A stretch of DNA of 64,000 nucleotides from assembly GCF_030546645.1 (NCBI RefSeq), contig NZ_JAUOTO010000005.1:62001-126000 (forward strand). The letters are read 5' to 3'. This DNA is from Flavitalea plasmicola. Its GTDB lineage: Bacteria > Bacteroidota > Bacteroidia > Chitinophagales > Chitinophagaceae. The position numbers were made by a program, and so were the translations under genes. The notes below the pieces were generated by a model that saw only the letters and a list, made by a program, of their open reading frames with translations, was not told the DNA's origin and did not search any database. Positions 1-11,908 of the stretch are shown here, piece after piece (position 1 is the first letter of the stretch; each line of letters begins with the position of its first letter).

Positions 1-5
1 TCCCG

Positions 6-1763
6 ATGAAAAGCTATATCCTATATGCTTACAGCCTCGCCGCGTGCCTGTGCTCAACCCTCTGCTCTTTTGCGCAACTCACTGTTACTTATTACGGTCA
101 GACCTTCAAGGTCGACACTTTGTACCCTGCCAGCGGCCTAGCGGGAATGAATACGCCCTGGGAGATGGTGTATGGACCGGATGATTCCTTGTGGGTCGCG
201 GCGGCCCATGACTATAAAGTGTGGAAGATCCACCCGGGCAATAAAGGCGCCCGTCTGCTGCTGGACCTGGGTGGCAGCAAGGATTTTACTAACCCTGCTG
301 CCTGGCCGCAAGGGGGGCTGATGGGCCTGGCCATCCACCCGCAGTTCTATTCCGGGAAGCCCTGGGTCTATATCGCCTTTGTCTATCACAAGGTGAGCTG
401 CGGCGTCGCCAGCACGGGCGGAAATTATTGCAGCTATAAGACGAAGATCGCCCGGTACAGCTATGGATTTTCCACCGGCGCGCTGACATGGGTGGACGAT
501 GTCGTGAACGACCTGGATGGCAGCAGCGACCATAACTCGGGAAGATTGCGCATCAGCCCGCTGGTAGAGAGCGACGGGCGGTACCATCTCTATTACACCA
601 TTGGCGACATGGGCGCCGGCAACCTGGCGAATGTGGACCGTATCAACTATGCGCAGGATACGACGGTCATCCAGGGCAAGGTGCTGCGGCTGAATACGGA
701 GCCGGACCCTGCGCTGCCTCTTGCGCAACAATGGATACCGGGCGACAATCCCTTTCCCGCCGGCGCGGCCCCTTCGGCGAAATCTCCGGTGTATTCCTTT
801 GGTCACCGCAATCCGCAGGGGCTGGTGTTCGGGTCCGTGAATGGGGGTGCGAGCTATATCCTTTACAGCAGCGAGCATGGCGACCGGAGCGACGATGAAG
901 TGAATATTATCCTCCCGCATACCAATTATGGCTGGCCGAAGGTGGCGGGGCTTTGTGATGACAACTATACTTCCGTGGCAGGCGACAGCATGTACCTGGC
1001 CAATAAGGCCGTGATCAGCGAGACAGGATTTTGTCTGACTACGCCGACTACCCTGCATGAACCGATCTTCTCTTTCTATAACTGGAACCGTGCGACCAAT
1101 AAGACGGCGCAGGGCAAGCCTTCCAATATGTACTGGCCTACGATCGCCCCAGCCTCCATCGCCTTTTACGGCCAGGGCGCCATCCCGGGATGGAACTATT
1201 CCTTGCTGGTGCCTTCCCTGAAGAACGGGCTTTTCCGGCTGAAGCTGAAGCCGGACGGTCTCAGCATCGACAGTGCCGCCTTGCCTACCGATACGCTGCA
1301 TTATCTGCCAGGCCTTCGTCTCCGCAACATCACGGTGGCGCCATCGGGCGATACGCTGTTCGTGTCAGTGGATAATTCCTGCTGTGCCATCGACTCTTCC
1401 GGCACGCTGGGGACCTCCGTCTCCAACCCTCCCTACAAAGGATATATTTTGCGGATGATCTACCTGAAGACACTGTACCTGGAGGAAGGCGGCGCGGGGC
1501 CCGGGCCTCCGGCGAAGGCCCCTGTCTGTAAGGTCTATCCTAACCCGGCGCATTCGACTTTATACGTGGAGGGGACATCGCATGAACGCAAGCCCTGGGT
1601 GGCGACGCTCTATGATATCACCGGCAAGGTGATGTTGCAGCGGGAGACTACGGAAGATCATTTCACGCTGGACATTCATGCCTTTTCCCCGGGGGTGTAT
1701 GTATTCAGGCTGCAAAATGGCTATGCGGTGCCATTAATGACGGAAAAAATACTGGTGCGATAG
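6..1763 (+). CDS. Exported glucose/sorbosone dehydrogenase-like beta-propeller protein with T9SS sorting domain
   Basis: Predicted secreted or surface-bound PQQ-type sugar dehydrogenase of the glucose/sorbosone dehydrogenase family, which oxidises sugars outside the cytoplasm. A signal peptide covers residues 1-24 (ending SFAQ). Family motifs are GGLMGLAIHP (103-112), GHRNPQGLVF (266-275) and EHGDRSDDEVN (290-300). From about residue 507 a short C-terminal domain starts with VYPNPA and ends with GVYVFRLQNG and EKILVR, the pattern of a type A type IX secretion sorting signal, so export across the outer membrane is inferred. Substrate and cofactor cannot be read from sequence. The 585-residue length fits propeller plus sorting domain. 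It stands alone; the next gene has its own promoter box. Confidence 0.85.
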   Translation: MKSYILYAYSLAACLCSTLCSFAQLTVTYYGQTFKVDTLYPASGLAGMNTPWEMVYGPDDSLWVAAAHDYKVWKIHPGNKGARLLLDLGGSKDFTNPAAWPQGGLMGLAIHPQFYSGKPWVYIAFVYHKVSCGVASTGGNYCSYKTKIARYSYGFSTGALTWVDDVVNDLDGSSDHNSGRLRISPLVESDGRYHLYYTIGDMGAGNLANVDRINYAQDTTVIQGKVLRLNTEPDPALPLAQQWIPGDNPFPAGAAPSAKSPVYSFGHRNPQGLVFGSVNGGASYILYSSEHGDRSDDEVNIILPHTNYGWPKVAGLCDDNYTSVAGDSMYLANKAVISETGFCLTTPTTLHEPIFSFYNWNRATNKTAQGKPSNMYWPTIAPASIAFYGQGAIPGWNYSLLVPSLKNGLFRLKLKPDGLSIDSAALPTDTLHYLPGLRLRNITVAPSGDTLFVSVDNSCCAIDSSGTLGTSVSNPPYKGYILRMIYLKTLYLEEGGAGPGPPAKAPVCKVYPNPAHSTLYVEGTSHERKPWVATLYDITGKVMLQRETTEDHFTLDIHAFSPGVYVFRLQNGYAVPLMTEKILVR

Positions 1764-1770
1764 ATTTAAT

Positions 1771-1778
1771 TATGTTTG
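1771..1778 (+). promoter_or_regulatory. -7 promoter box (TAnnTTTG type)
   Basis: TATGTTTG matches the Bacteroidota -7 consensus TAnnTTTG exactly. It lies 41 bases before the ATG at 1820 and only 14 before a TTG at 1793, which favours the ATG as start of the following membrane-protein gene. Confidence 0.55.
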
Positions 1779-2441
1779 CAAAAACATAGCCTTTGAAGCT
1801 GGTGGTCATTGGGCATTTAATGCTGATTTCATATTACCTGGAATTTGTTTCCTTCCTGATAGGATGTATTGTTTACCGCAGGTCGTGGCCGCTGCCCTAT
1901 CGGTGCCTGGTTTGGGTAAAGGGCCTTAAGGCCGTTGTGGAGATTGGGGGCATGCTCTGGTCCAGTTTCACGATGACCAGTAATCACTGGATCTACAATC
2001 TGTATTTCCCTTTGCAATGCGCAGGGCTGCTGTTCATATTTTATAAATGTTCCGTCCAGCCTGGGGTCAGGAGGTTCGATGCCTGGCTGCTGGGGGCGAT
2101 GCCGCTGGTGTGCTGCATCTTCTGGTGGAAGGGCTCTTTTTATGAGCTCAACCTCATGGCGACGGTGGCCTTTGCCTTTCTCCTGCTGCTGTCTGCCTGC
2201 GCGGCCTTTGTCGACCTGCTGCTGGAACAGGGGTATGGTCATTTACTCTGGCAGCCTTTGTTCTGGCTCTCCTCGACCATCCTGGTCTACAGCGTCGGCT
2301 CCATCTTTTATTACTCCACGTGGGAGTACAGTAAAAAAATGATCCTGGACTATCTCTTTTCTCTTCTCTTTGTATCGACGGAGTATGCCATTAATTTGGG
2401 GATCATCGCCTGTTTTATTTGCCTGTACCTGCAAAAGCGGA

Positions 2442-3842
<1,401 letters not shown>

Positions 3843-4038
3843 AGTTGTTGAGTTGTTATTTTGGAGGCGTAAAGGTAAACTAATACGGCCAGATAGGGAA
3901 GGGGAATTGGTCCTGTACTGGTAATCGGGGGGTCTGTCCTGATGAAACCATTGTTCGTAATGGTTTTTATGAACGGCAGGGCAGGATTGTGAAAAATTAT
4001 TGTACTTTATCGGATATTCTTTAAACACGCTTTTATAT

Positions 4039-6984
4039 ATGCAACTACGGAAGATCTTTTTCTCGTTTGTTCTGGTGGTAATATCCCTGGCATCGCAGAC
4101 GCTGTTGGCGCAGGACAAATATGTGTGGAAGCAGGTCAGTGCGGCGGGCTACACGTACAAGTATGTCACGGGCGATCCCATGCAGGCGCGATTTTATACA
4201 TTGGCCAATGGACTGACGGTGATCCTCAGCCCCAACCATAAAGAGCCGCGGGTGTCGGTGCGGATCGCGGTCCGTGCAGGCAGCAATACGGACCCCAGGG
4301 ACCATACGGGTCTGGCCCATTACCTGGAACACCTGCTTTTCAAGGGCACGGACCAATTCGGCTCCCTGGACTGGGCGAAGGAAAAGCCCTACCTGGACCA
4401 GATCGACGGCTTGTATGAGCAGTACAACTCCACGAAAGACTCTGCAAAACGCCGGGTCATCTATCACCGGATAGACAGTGTCAGCGGGCTGGCCTCGAAA
4501 TATGCCATTGCCAATGAATATGACAAGATGATGGCCAACATCGGGTCTACGGGCACCAATGCGCATACGGCGGTGGAAGAGACGGTGTATGAAGAGGACA
4601 TTCCTTCCAATGCCATGGACAAGTTCCTGGTGGTGCAGGCGGAGCGTTTCCGCGATCCCATCCTCCGGCTCTTCCATACGGAGCTGGAAGCGGTGTACGA
4701 GGAAAAGAACAGGACCCTGGACAATGACGGCAACAAGATGTACGAGGCGATGCTCCATTCCCTTTTCCCTACGCACAACTATGGGCAACAGACGACCATC
4801 GGCACCATCGAGCACCTGAAGAACCCTTCCCTGAAAGCCATCCGGGACTATTATCATAAATATTATGTACCGAATAATATGGCGATCATCATGGCGGGGG
4901 ATATCGATCCTGACCAGCTGATCAAAAAGGTCGACCAGGCTTTTGCCTATATGAAGCGCCAGCCTGTGCAATTGTATAACCCCGCCCCGGAAAAGCCGTT
5001 GACGGCGCCGATCGTCAAGGATATCTTCGGGCCCAGCGCGGAGAACATGCGGATCTGCTACCGTACGCCCGCGGCCACTACGCATGACGCGATGGTGCTG
5101 GACCTGATCTCCAGCGTGCTCTCCAACGGTAAGGCGGGCTTGCTGGACCTGAACCTCAACAAGCAGCAGAAAGTGCAGGGCTCGCAGGCGGGACTGCTCC
5201 AGTACAAGGACTACGGCGTGTTTATTTTGGTGGGCAATGCGCGGCAGGGGCAGACCCTGGAAGAGGTGAAAGACCTGCTGATGCAGCAAGTGGACCTGCT
5301 GAAGAAGGGCAATTTCGACGAGAGCCTCATCAAGGCCATCGTGGCCAATGCCAAGCTCTCCCTGCTGGAGGAGCTGGAGAAGAACCCTACCCGCACAGGC
5401 GCGCTGGTGAATGGCTTTATCAAGCACCGGGGTGAGAAATGGGATAAGGACGTTTCGGACCTGGATGACCAGGCTAAGGTCAGCAAGGCGGAGATCATGG
5501 CGATCGCCAATAAATATTTAGGGAATAACTATGTGCTGCTGTACAAGCGGAAGGGTGAGGACAAGAACATCGTGAAGGTGGACAAGCCGGCCATTACGCC
5601 GGTGGAGACCAATGCGGGCAAGCAATCTCCTTTTGTCAAGAAGATCGAAGGTATGTCTGTGTCGGACATGCATCCTCAATGGCTGGATTTCAGCAGCGGG
5701 ATCGTCCGGGCCAAGGCGGGTATTGCGGACGTGCTGTATGTGCCTAATAAGGAGAATGAGCTGTTCCATTTATACTATCGCCTGGAGATGGGCAGCCGTA
5801 ATAACAAGCTGCTGCCCCTGGCGGCGCAGTACTTCCAGTTCCTGGGGACGGATAAGTATTCTTCGGAGCAGATCAGTAAGGAGTTCTATAATATCGCCTG
5901 TAATTTCAGCATCAATGCCACGGCGGACGTGACGACCGTGAGCATCACGGGCCTGCAGGAGAATTTCGACAAGGCGGCGGCGCTCTTCGAGGACATTCTC
6001 GCCAACTGCCGTCCCGATACGGCGGCCCTGGCTTCCCTGAAAGGCAGGATCCTGAAAGCAAGGTCCAATGCGAAGCTGAACAAGCAGGCCATTTTGCAGG
6101 GATTGATCAACTACGCCCGCTATGGCGAGAAGAACCCGTATAATGATGTGCTCACCACGGACGAGCTGAATAACCTGAAGGCGGAAGACCTGGTGAATAT
6201 CCTGCATGGGTTGCTGAGCTATAAACATTCCATCATTTATTATGGCAAGCTGCCTGTGGAGTCGTTTACTTCCACGATTGCCAGTGTTCATAAGCTGCCG
6301 GCTGCCTTTACGACCGCGCCGGCCCGGAAGGAATATCCATTCACCAGCCAGACGACGAGCCAGGTGCTGTTCGCCAATTACGATATGGTGCAGGCGGAGA
6401 TCTGCTGGATCCGCAATGCGGCGCCTTATGATGTCAATAAAGAGCCTGTGGTGGATGTATTCGATAATTATTTCGGGGGCGGCATGGGTTCTATCGTTTT
6501 CCAGACGATCCGTGAATCGAAGGCGCTGGCCTATTCGACCTTTGCTACTTACGGTACGCCGGCCAGGAAAGAGGATCCCTATTATATCCTTGCCTACATC
6601 GGCTGCCAGGCGGATAAGATGGCCGATGCGCTGAAGGGGATGAACGATCTGCTGAACGAGCTGCCTGTCTCTGACAAGGGTTTCGAGCTGGCCAAGGTCA
6701 GCCTGAAGAAAGACATCGAGACGGAACGTGTCACCCAGGATGGGATCGTCTTCTCTTACCTGGCGGCGAAGGATAAGGGGCTGGATTATGACCAGCGTAA
6801 GACGGAGTATGAGGCGCTGGATAAGCTGTCGATGGAGGATGTAAAGCGGTTCCACCAGGACCAGCTGTCAGGAAAGAAATATACGTATTGCGTGGTGGCT
6901 TCGGATAAGAAGGTGAATATGGATGACCTGAAGAAAGTGGGAGAGGTGAAAGTGCTGAGCCTGGAGGAGGTGTTTGGATACTAG
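4039..6984 (+). CDS. Exported two-domain M16 zinc metallopeptidase (insulinase family)
   Basis: Periplasmic or outer-membrane-associated pitrilysin/insulinase-family peptidase, 981 residues, with two M16 domain pairs as in full-length bacterial M16 proteins. The start at 4039 is chosen because it begins a good signal peptide (residues 1-25, ending LLAQ); an ATG 39 bases upstream has no such context. The zinc site is the inverted motif HYLEH at residues 94-98, with E97 as catalytic base. A downstream [12 protein letters not shown] segment holds the likely third ligand. The C-terminal half contains the [15 protein letters not shown] loop typical of the inactive partner domain. It probably degrades peptides in the envelope. 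The gene ends 12 bases before the convergent gene at 6997. Confidence 0.93.
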   Translation: MQLRKIFFSFVLVVISLASQTLLAQDKYVWKQVSAAGYTYKYVTGDPMQARFYTLANGLTVILSPNHKEPRVSVRIAVRAGSNTDPRDHTGLAHYLEHLLFKGTDQFGSLDWAKEKPYLDQIDGLYEQYNSTKDSAKRRVIYHRIDSVSGLASKYAIANEYDKMMANIGSTGTNAHTAVEETVYEEDIPSNAMDKFLVVQAERFRDPILRLFHTELEAVYEEKNRTLDNDGNKMYEAMLHSLFPTHNYGQQTTIGTIEHLKNPSLKAIRDYYHKYYVPNNMAIIMAGDIDPDQLIKKVDQAFAYMKRQPVQLYNPAPEKPLTAPIVKDIFGPSAENMRICYRTPAATTHDAMVLDLISSVLSNGKAGLLDLNLNKQQKVQGSQAGLLQYKDYGVFILVGNARQGQTLEEVKDLLMQQVDLLKKGNFDESLIKAIVANAKLSLLEELEKNPTRTGALVNGFIKHRGEKWDKDVSDLDDQAKVSKAEIMAIANKYLGNNYVLLYKRKGEDKNIVKVDKPAITPVETNAGKQSPFVKKIEGMSVSDMHPQWLDFSSGIVRAKAGIADVLYVPNKENELFHLYYRLEMGSRNNKLLPLAAQYFQFLGTDKYSSEQISKEFYNIACNFSINATADVTTVSITGLQENFDKAAALFEDILANCRPDTAALASLKGRILKARSNAKLNKQAILQGLINYARYGEKNPYNDVLTTDELNNLKAEDLVNILHGLLSYKHSIIYYGKLPVESFTSTIASVHKLPAAFTTAPARKEYPFTSQTTSQVLFANYDMVQAEICWIRNAAPYDVNKEPVVDVFDNYFGGGMGSIVFQTIRESKALAYSTFATYGTPARKEDPYYILAYIGCQADKMADALKGMNDLLNELPVSDKGFELAKVSLKKDIETERVTQDGIVFSYLAAKDKGLDYDQRKTEYEALDKLSMEDVKRFHQDQLSGKKYTYCVVASDKKVNMDDLKKVGEVKVLSLEEVFGY

Positions 6985-6996
6985 CGGTGCTTTCGC

Positions 6997-7596
6997 CTAT
7001 TGGTTGCCGTACTTTCCTTTGAAATGGATAAGTACGATCAGCATTTCGATGCGGTCGATCTGGAGGGTTTCGAGCGGTATATATCCATGACTGGTTTCGT
7101 CGTCCGCATGGGAGATGGTGATCAGCATGTAGCCGGAAGGGGACTCGCCGTCTCCCCGCAGGTATTTCCATTCCGCAATGTTCCTCCAGGGGACGATCAC
7201 ACCGGGGAAATGGAGACCCTGCTCCGTAAACTGAAACTCGTCTTCCCCTTTGGGGTGGATCTTGTTATCCTGCAGGAGCTGGGCGGTGGGATAGGGTGGC
7301 CGGTGGATCTCATCCAGCATGGCGTCTGTCAGCGTGATATCCAGTCTTTGGGTCTGCTTCATTTCTTCCAGGATGGCGTATAACACGCCGGGATATTTGC
7401 TGGTCCTAAGGGCCAGCGACACCATGATGCTGCGGGAAAAGAATAGCAGGACCCCGCCGCCTCCCAGGCTGAACTCCAGGGCCAGCGCGCGACCTTCCCT
7501 GGACCACGACAGGATGGCTGCAATGGCTGCGACGATCCCCAGGAGCAGGAGGAGTTGGGCGTTCGTGATCAGACGGACAGCGGTCTTTATGCGCAT
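6997..7596 (-). CDS. Two-helix membrane protein with cytoplasmic C-terminal domain
   Basis: I cannot name the family. The 199-residue product has two hydrophobic stretches near the N terminus (about residues 12-30, LLLLGIVAAIAAIL, and 43-60, GGGVLLFFSRSIM), then a soluble domain of about 135 residues with alternating beta-type sequence (GEDEFQFTEQGLHFP, VPWRNIAEWKYL). The VPWRNI pattern is like the membrane-anchored bacterial PH-like domains, but that is a guess. It is the last gene of a minus-strand run headed by gltX, 43 bases after the enoyl-CoA hydratase gene. Confidence 0.7.
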   Translation of the reverse strand: MRIKTAVRLITNAQLLLLLGIVAAIAAILSWSREGRALALEFSLGGGGVLLFFSRSIMVSLALRTSKYPGVLYAILEEMKQTQRLDITLTDAMLDEIHRPPYPTAQLLQDNKIHPKGEDEFQFTEQGLHFPGVIVPWRNIAEWKYLRGDGESPSGYMLITISHADDETSHGYIPLETLQIDRIEMLIVLIHFKGKYGNQ

Positions 7597-7639
7597 AATG
7601 ATAAAACGCCGGGTCAGTACAGCGGATTGCGAAGTGTGG

Positions 7640-8419
7640 TTATTTCCCTGAAAAGTGCGGCTTCCTCTTCTCCAGGAATGCTGCCGTGCCTTCCTTCATA
7701 TCTGCTGTGCCGAAGCATTCGCCGAAGGCTTCCTGCTCGAAGGCAAAGCCGTCTCCCAGTCCGTCTGTTTCGGCAATATTGGCGCATTCGATGATCCTGG
7801 CGACGGCCAGGGGCGCTTTTTCTCCAATGATGGACAGGATCTCCCGGGCCTTGGTGAGGAGTTCGTCAGGTTCGATGATGTAGTTGACGAGTCGGAGCTG
7901 CAGGGCTTCCTGGGCGTCGACCATGCGGCCCGTGAGCATCAGCTCGATGGCTTTCGCTTTTCCCACGATGCGGGTGAGGCGCTGCGTGCCGCCATACCCG
8001 GGGATGAGGCCGAGGTTGACCTCGGGCTGGCCGAAGCGGGCGTTGGGCGTGCAGAGTCGAAAATGGCAGGCCATGGCCAGCTCGCATCCTCCGCCCAGGG
8101 CAAAGCCGTTGACGGCGGCGATGATGGGTTTGGCCGCGCTCTCTATACGATCGAATATTTCCTGGCCTCTCTCTGCCAGGGCCTGGCCTTCTTCCGCGCT
8201 GAGGCCCTGAAATTCGGTGATGTCCGCCCCGGCTACAAAGGCCTTGGGGCCGGCGCCGGTGAGGATGGCGCCTTTGATCTCTTTATTGACATAAACCTCG
8301 CTGACCACTTCGTCCAGTTCGGCCATGACGGTCTTGTTCAGGGCGTTCAGCTTGTCGGGGCGGTTGATGGTGATGGTGAGGATATTATCCGTGAGATAGG
8401 TGTGTAAGGTGGTATACAT
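7640..8419 (-). CDS. Enoyl-CoA hydratase / crotonase family
   Basis: Cytoplasmic crotonase-fold enzyme of 259 residues, the standard length, expected to add water to a 2-enoyl-CoA in fatty-acid or branched-chain acyl-CoA breakdown. Both catalytic glutamates of the hydratase type are present: one in GGGCELAMACHF and one in FGQPEVNLGLIPG. The oxyanion-hole region is FVAGADITEF. The C terminus EGTAAFLEKRKPHF is also typical. It lies 18 bases after the B12-binding protein gene on the same strand, so the two probably share a transcript, which fits acyl-CoA metabolism feeding into a methylmalonyl-CoA or similar mutase. The exact acyl substrate is not determined. Confidence 0.92.
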   Translation of the reverse strand: MYTTLHTYLTDNILTITINRPDKLNALNKTVMAELDEVVSEVYVNKEIKGAILTGAGPKAFVAGADITEFQGLSAEEGQALAERGQEIFDRIESAAKPIIAAVNGFALGGGCELAMACHFRLCTPNARFGQPEVNLGLIPGYGGTQRLTRIVGKAKAIELMLTGRMVDAQEALQLRLVNYIIEPDELLTKAREILSIIGEKAPLAVARIIECANIAETDGLGDGFAFEQEAFGECFGTADMKEGTAAFLEKRKPHFSGK

Positions 8420-8437
8420 GAGGAAGGTTTTAGCTGT

Positions 8438-8869
8438 TTAAAAATCGCGATGGGTCCGGACCCAGTCGGTGATATAGGTGGCGATCTCGGCGGTGGGGGT
8501 ACCGGGGGGGAAGAGGGTGCCTACGCCCAGCTGCTGCAGCTGTCCCCTGTCTTCTTCAGGGATGATGCCGCCGCCGGTGAGCAGCACATCGTCCATGCCT
8601 TTTGTCTGCATGAGCTGGATGATCCGGGGGAATACGGTCATATGGGCGCCGCTGAGGATGCTGATGCCGATGGCGTCCACGTCTTCCTGCAGGGCGGCAT
8701 TGACGACCATTTCGGGTGTCTGGCGCAGTCCGGTGTAGATGACTTCCATTCCGGCGTCCCGCAGGGCGGTGGCGATCACCCGGGCGCCTCTGTCATGTCC
8801 GTCCAGGCCGACCTTGGCTACCAGCACCCGGATGGGTCTGCCGGGATTCGTTGTTGCGTGATTTGACAT
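8438..8869 (-). CDS. Cobalamin-binding mutase subunit (methylmalonyl-CoA mutase C-terminal domain type)
   Basis: Stand-alone B12-binding domain of 143 residues. The start at 8869 ([15 protein letters not shown]) is preferred over a longer in-frame reading because it matches the family N terminus. The cobalamin signature DGHDRG (a DxHxxG motif, the histidine being the lower axial cobalt ligand) occurs in [28 protein letters not shown] and [12 protein letters not shown] complete the Rossmann-like fold. Small free-standing proteins of this type pair with a separate catalytic subunit to form acyl-CoA mutases such as methylmalonyl- or isobutyryl-CoA mutase. No catalytic subunit gene is in this window. 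It sits 16 bases after gltX and 18 before a crotonase gene. Confidence 0.92.
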   Translation of the reverse strand: MSNHATTNPGRPIRVLVAKVGLDGHDRGARVIATALRDAGMEVIYTGLRQTPEMVVNAALQEDVDAIGISILSGAHMTVFPRIIQLMQTKGMDDVLLTGGGIIPEEDRGQLQQLGVGTLFPPGTPTAEIATYITDWVRTHRDF

Positions 8870-8885
8870 GGCCAAATGTAAGGAT

Positions 8886-10571
8886 TTAGGACTGCAATTG
8901 TGCCAGCACCGCTTTGATCCGGGCGATGGATTCTTCGGGACCCAGCACGGTGATGATGTCGAAGACGCCGGGGCCGAACTTACCACCTACCAGCATGAGG
9001 CGAAGGGGCAGCAGCAGGTCGCCGGGTTTGATCTCGGCAGCGGCGGCCATTTCCTTGAATTCTTTTTCCAGGGTGGGGGCGTCCCATGTCCGTATGAGTT
9101 GGAGCTGCCTGATCCATTCCACGAAGAATAATTGTTTGGCGTCGTTCCATTTGGGTTTGACGGGGCTGAGGTCGGTGTCTGCGGCGTTAGGGGCCCGGAA
9201 GAAGAAGCTTGCCTGCTGGACAAATTCGGTCAGCAGGTGGCAGCGGTCTTTCACCAGCGTGAGGATCTGCTGGAATTTCTCTTCCTGCTGGCTGGGGGCT
9301 GGCGTTTCGTCGTAGGTGGGGATGGAGGCGGGTCCGGTGATGCCGGGCGCTATTTCGCTCAATTCAGCGACGGTGTCCAGGGCGGTGGCGGGGCTTGCGT
9401 TGGTCGTGCCGGTGGTGCCTGCGTTGCCGAGGGGGTCGATGCCTGCGGCGCGGAAGAATCCGATCACCTGGTCCTGGTAGGCGCTGACGGGTAGCCGTTT
9501 GATCCATTCCTGGTTGAACCATTTCGCTTTCTCGAAATCGAACTTGGCCCCGCCCTTGTGGACGCGGTCCAGGGAGAATTTTTCTATCAGCTCGTCCAGG
9601 GTGAACAGCTCCTGTCCACTGCCGTCATTCCATCCGAGCATGGCGAGCATATTGAGAAAGGCTTCGGGTAAGAAGCCCATTTCACGGAATCCTTTATTGA
9701 TTTGCCCGGTCGCGGGGTCTGTCCAGTTCATCGCGAAGACGGGGAAGCCGAGGCGGTCTCCGTCGCGTTTGCTTAATTTTCCGTTGCCATCGGGCTTCAG
9801 GATCAAGGGCAGGTGGGCCCAGCGGGGCATTTTATCCTCTCCGAACAGGTGACGCCATAGTAATATATGTACGGGGGCGCTGGGGAGCCATTCTTCTCCC
9901 CGGAAGGCATGGGTGATCTCCATGAGGTGGTCGTCGACGACCACGGCGAGGTGATAAGTGGGCATGCCATCGGCCTTGAGCAGGACCTTGTCGTCGACGC
10001 CGTCCGTGGAAAAGCGGACCTCTCCCCGGATGAGGTCGGTGAAATGGATCTCTTCTTTGGGCATGACCTTGATGCGTACGACATAGGGCGTTCCGGCGTC
10101 GAGCAGCGCTTTTACTTCCGCGGCGGGCAGGCTGAGGGAGTTCCTCATCCGGGTCCGCAGGGTGTGGTTATATTGGGGGGAGGGGTTTTCGGCCGATTTG
10201 TATTGGGTCCGCATATTCTCCAGCTCTTCGGTGGTGTCGAAAGCGTAGTAGGCGTGGCCCTGGTCGATCAACTGCTGGGCATATTCGGCGTAGATGCTTT
10301 TGGCCTTACGTTCGCTCTGGCGGTAGGGGCCATAAGCGCCGGGGTGGAAGGGGCTTTCGTCGGGGATGAGCCCGCACCAGGCGAGGCAGTCGAGGATGTA
10401 TTCTTCGGCGCCGCTGACATACCGGCTCTGGTCGGTGTCTTCGATGCGGAGGACGAAGTCGCCTTTGTGCTGGCGGGCGAAGAGGTAATTATAGAGTACG
10501 GTCCTGACGCCTCCCAGGTGGAGTCCGCCGGTGGGGCTGGGGGCGAAGCGAAGCCTGACTTTTTTGCTCAT
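8886..10571 (-). CDS. gltX: Glutamyl-tRNA synthetase with an internal low-complexity insertion
   Basis: Class I aminoacyl-tRNA synthetase charging tRNA-Glu with glutamate. The start at 10571 ([15 protein letters not shown]) gives 561 residues; an in-frame extension to 10886 is non-homologous. The HIGH-type motif is in [13 protein letters not shown] and the KMSKS-type loop is KLSKRDG. Residues about 382-429 form a Gly/Thr/Ala/Pro-rich stretch ([17 protein letters not shown] at its start, PAPSQQ at its end) inside the anticodon-binding half, which makes the protein longer than the roughly 500 residues I expect for this family. It heads a minus-strand operon with the B12-binding protein and crotonase genes. 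A -7 box lies only 6 bases upstream of the start codon. Confidence 0.95.
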   Translation of the reverse strand: MSKKVRLRFAPSPTGGLHLGGVRTVLYNYLFARQHKGDFVLRIEDTDQSRYVSGAEEYILDCLAWCGLIPDESPFHPGAYGPYRQSERKAKSIYAEYAQQLIDQGHAYYAFDTTEELENMRTQYKSAENPSPQYNHTLRTRMRNSLSLPAAEVKALLDAGTPYVVRIKVMPKEEIHFTDLIRGEVRFSTDGVDDKVLLKADGMPTYHLAVVVDDHLMEITHAFRGEEWLPSAPVHILLWRHLFGEDKMPRWAHLPLILKPDGNGKLSKRDGDRLGFPVFAMNWTDPATGQINKGFREMGFLPEAFLNMLAMLGWNDGSGQELFTLDELIEKFSLDRVHKGGAKFDFEKAKWFNQEWIKRLPVSAYQDQVIGFFRAAGIDPLGNAGTTGTTNASPATALDTVAELSEIAPGITGPASIPTYDETPAPSQQEEKFQQILTLVKDRCHLLTEFVQQASFFFRAPNAADTDLSPVKPKWNDAKQLFFVEWIRQLQLIRTWDAPTLEKEFKEMAAAAEIKPGDLLLPLRLMLVGGKFGPGVFDIITVLGPEESIARIKAVLAQLQS

Positions 10572-10577
10572 AGGGGG

Positions 10578-10585
10578 CAAAGGTA
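10578..10585 (-). promoter_or_regulatory. -7 promoter box of gltX
   Basis: Read on the minus strand this is TACCTTTG, an exact TAnnTTTG match. Only six bases separate it from the gltX ATG at 10571. If transcription starts the usual few bases downstream, the gltX message would have almost no leader. Confidence 0.5.
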
Positions 10586-10695
10586 CAAACATTCTATTTG
10601 GAAGCGGGAGAGGGTGTTCCGTTTGCGGTGTTTTGCCGATGTTGCCGGGTGATGCGTGTTTTGCAGGGCGGAGGAGAAGTATTTTTTGGGGGAGC

Positions 10696-10752
10696 ATACT
10701 GGAAACTTTTCGGGGTGGTTGATGGCGAAAGTGTTCTAAAAGTTTCCAGTAT
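10696..10752. repeat. 15-bp perfect inverted repeat in the gltX/DUF6569 intergenic region
   Basis: ATACTGGAAACTTTT at 10696-10710 is repeated in inverted form at 10738-10752, with a 27-base spacer. It lies in a 375-bp gap between two divergent genes. No poly-T tail follows on either strand. It could be a paired regulator site (the half-site core GGAAACTTTT looks like a TetR-type half operator) or the stem of a small element. Apart from this and the gltX -7 box I see nothing else in the gap. Confidence 0.7.
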
Positions 10753-10946
10753 AGTCGGGGGGTCTCTAGGGGACGCCGGAGGAGGGGTGCAGGAATTTGC
10801 AGGAATGCGTCTGTTGCTGCGTAGGGCGTTGCGGTACAACTGTGCGACGCAAGGATGTACGATAGTAGTTGGGTGGCTGGGTCCATAGAAATTGTAGAAC
10901 GGGTACTAATCCTGCTGTTCCGCCGTTATTCTAATGGACTAATGCT

Positions 10947-11897
10947 GTGAATGTGAAATGTTTTTTGACGCTTTTGCTCGGTTGCTCGCTTGTCAGTGCA
11001 TCTGCCCAGCTGACGTATGAGACATTATACGTGGATTATGATAGTGCCTGGACGTTTAAGAATCTGAAGATCATTCCTATCCGGCGGAAAGGAGGTGGGC
11101 CGGGACCCGGTGCGGGCCTGGCGGATGTGGTGCCGTTGAACCAGGCGCTGAGCCAGGGTTTGGTCTCGGTGTCGGAGCGGGGTACGACTTCCTTTGAAAA
11201 TGTGCATTGGCTGCGGATCAACACGCATTCGGATAAATCGGTGTACATCGCGGGTGGGGAGATCGTTGCGGGGGGAAGGCAGGACAGGATGGTGGTCCGG
11301 GATACGATCCTGCGGCCTTCTGCCAAGGACCAGTATGTGCCCGTGATGTGTGTGGAAGAGGGGCGTTGGAGTGATAAGGAGAAGAAGTTCGGCTATGGCG
11401 GCTATGGCAATGCGCATCTGCGCAAAACGCTGGATTCCACGCCCAACCAGGTGTTGATATGGCGGGAGATCGACAAGCAGCTGCAGTCGGGGGCTTTCAA
11501 GAACAACACGCAGGCTTATCTTTCGCGCAACCTGGACAAAAAGTATGTGTCGGGCAGCGACGACTATTTCCGCTATTTCCTCGATAAATTCAAACGTTCG
11601 GACAGTACGATCGTGGGCTTTGTGGCCATTTCGGGGGACAAGGTCATCGGCAGCGATATCTTCGCCACGCGGGACCTGTTCTATCATCAGCTGGAACCTT
11701 TACTCCATAGTTATATCGACGACGTGATGCTGTTCGGCAAGCCGGTGTCCATGAAGGACGCGCTGATCCGGCGTTATATGGATAAATTACTAAAAGACGA
11801 GCCGAGCCAGACTGAGTTTTGCCGCAAGAACGGGAAGATCTTCCGGGAAGGTACGCAGGTGGTGCATGTCAACACCTTTCTGAAGGAGAGTATGTAA
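10947..11897 (+). CDS. Exported DUF6569 (ARPP-1-type) domain protein
   Basis: Protein of 316 residues with a signal peptide (residues about 1-21, ending SASAQ) and one domain that I recognise as DUF6569, the ARPP-1 domain. The key stretch is YIAGGEIVAGGRQDRMV followed by VPVMCVEEGRW. The biochemical role of this family is unknown to me. The start codon is GTG at 10947; another in-frame GTG follows six bases later and no in-frame ATG precedes the signal sequence. The gene ends 11 bases before the polysaccharide deacetylase gene, so the two are likely cotranscribed. Confidence 0.78.
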   Translation: MNVKCFLTLLLGCSLVSASAQLTYETLYVDYDSAWTFKNLKIIPIRRKGGGPGPGAGLADVVPLNQALSQGLVSVSERGTTSFENVHWLRINTHSDKSVYIAGGEIVAGGRQDRMVVRDTILRPSAKDQYVPVMCVEEGRWSDKEKKFGYGGYGNAHLRKTLDSTPNQVLIWREIDKQLQSGAFKNNTQAYLSRNLDKKYVSGSDDYFRYFLDKFKRSDSTIVGFVAISGDKVIGSDIFATRDLFYHQLEPLLHSYIDDVMLFGKPVSMKDALIRRYMDKLLKDEPSQTEFCRKNGKIFREGTQVVHVNTFLKESM

Positions 11898-11908
11898 CTT
11901 ACGGGCCT

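Noticed and set aside
138-1301. Long minus-strand reading frame opposite the sugar dehydrogenase gene
   Set aside because: It is a shadow of a GC-rich coding frame; the plus-strand protein has clear family motifs and the minus-strand translation is Arg/His/Ile-rich with no domain.
4045-5427. Minus-strand frame of 460 codons opposite the M16 peptidase gene
   Set aside because: Shadow of the real gene; no signal, no domain and atypical composition.
5770-6855. Second minus-strand frame opposite the M16 peptidase gene
   Set aside because: Same reason: Arg/Ile/Leu-rich shadow of the peptidase's codon pattern.
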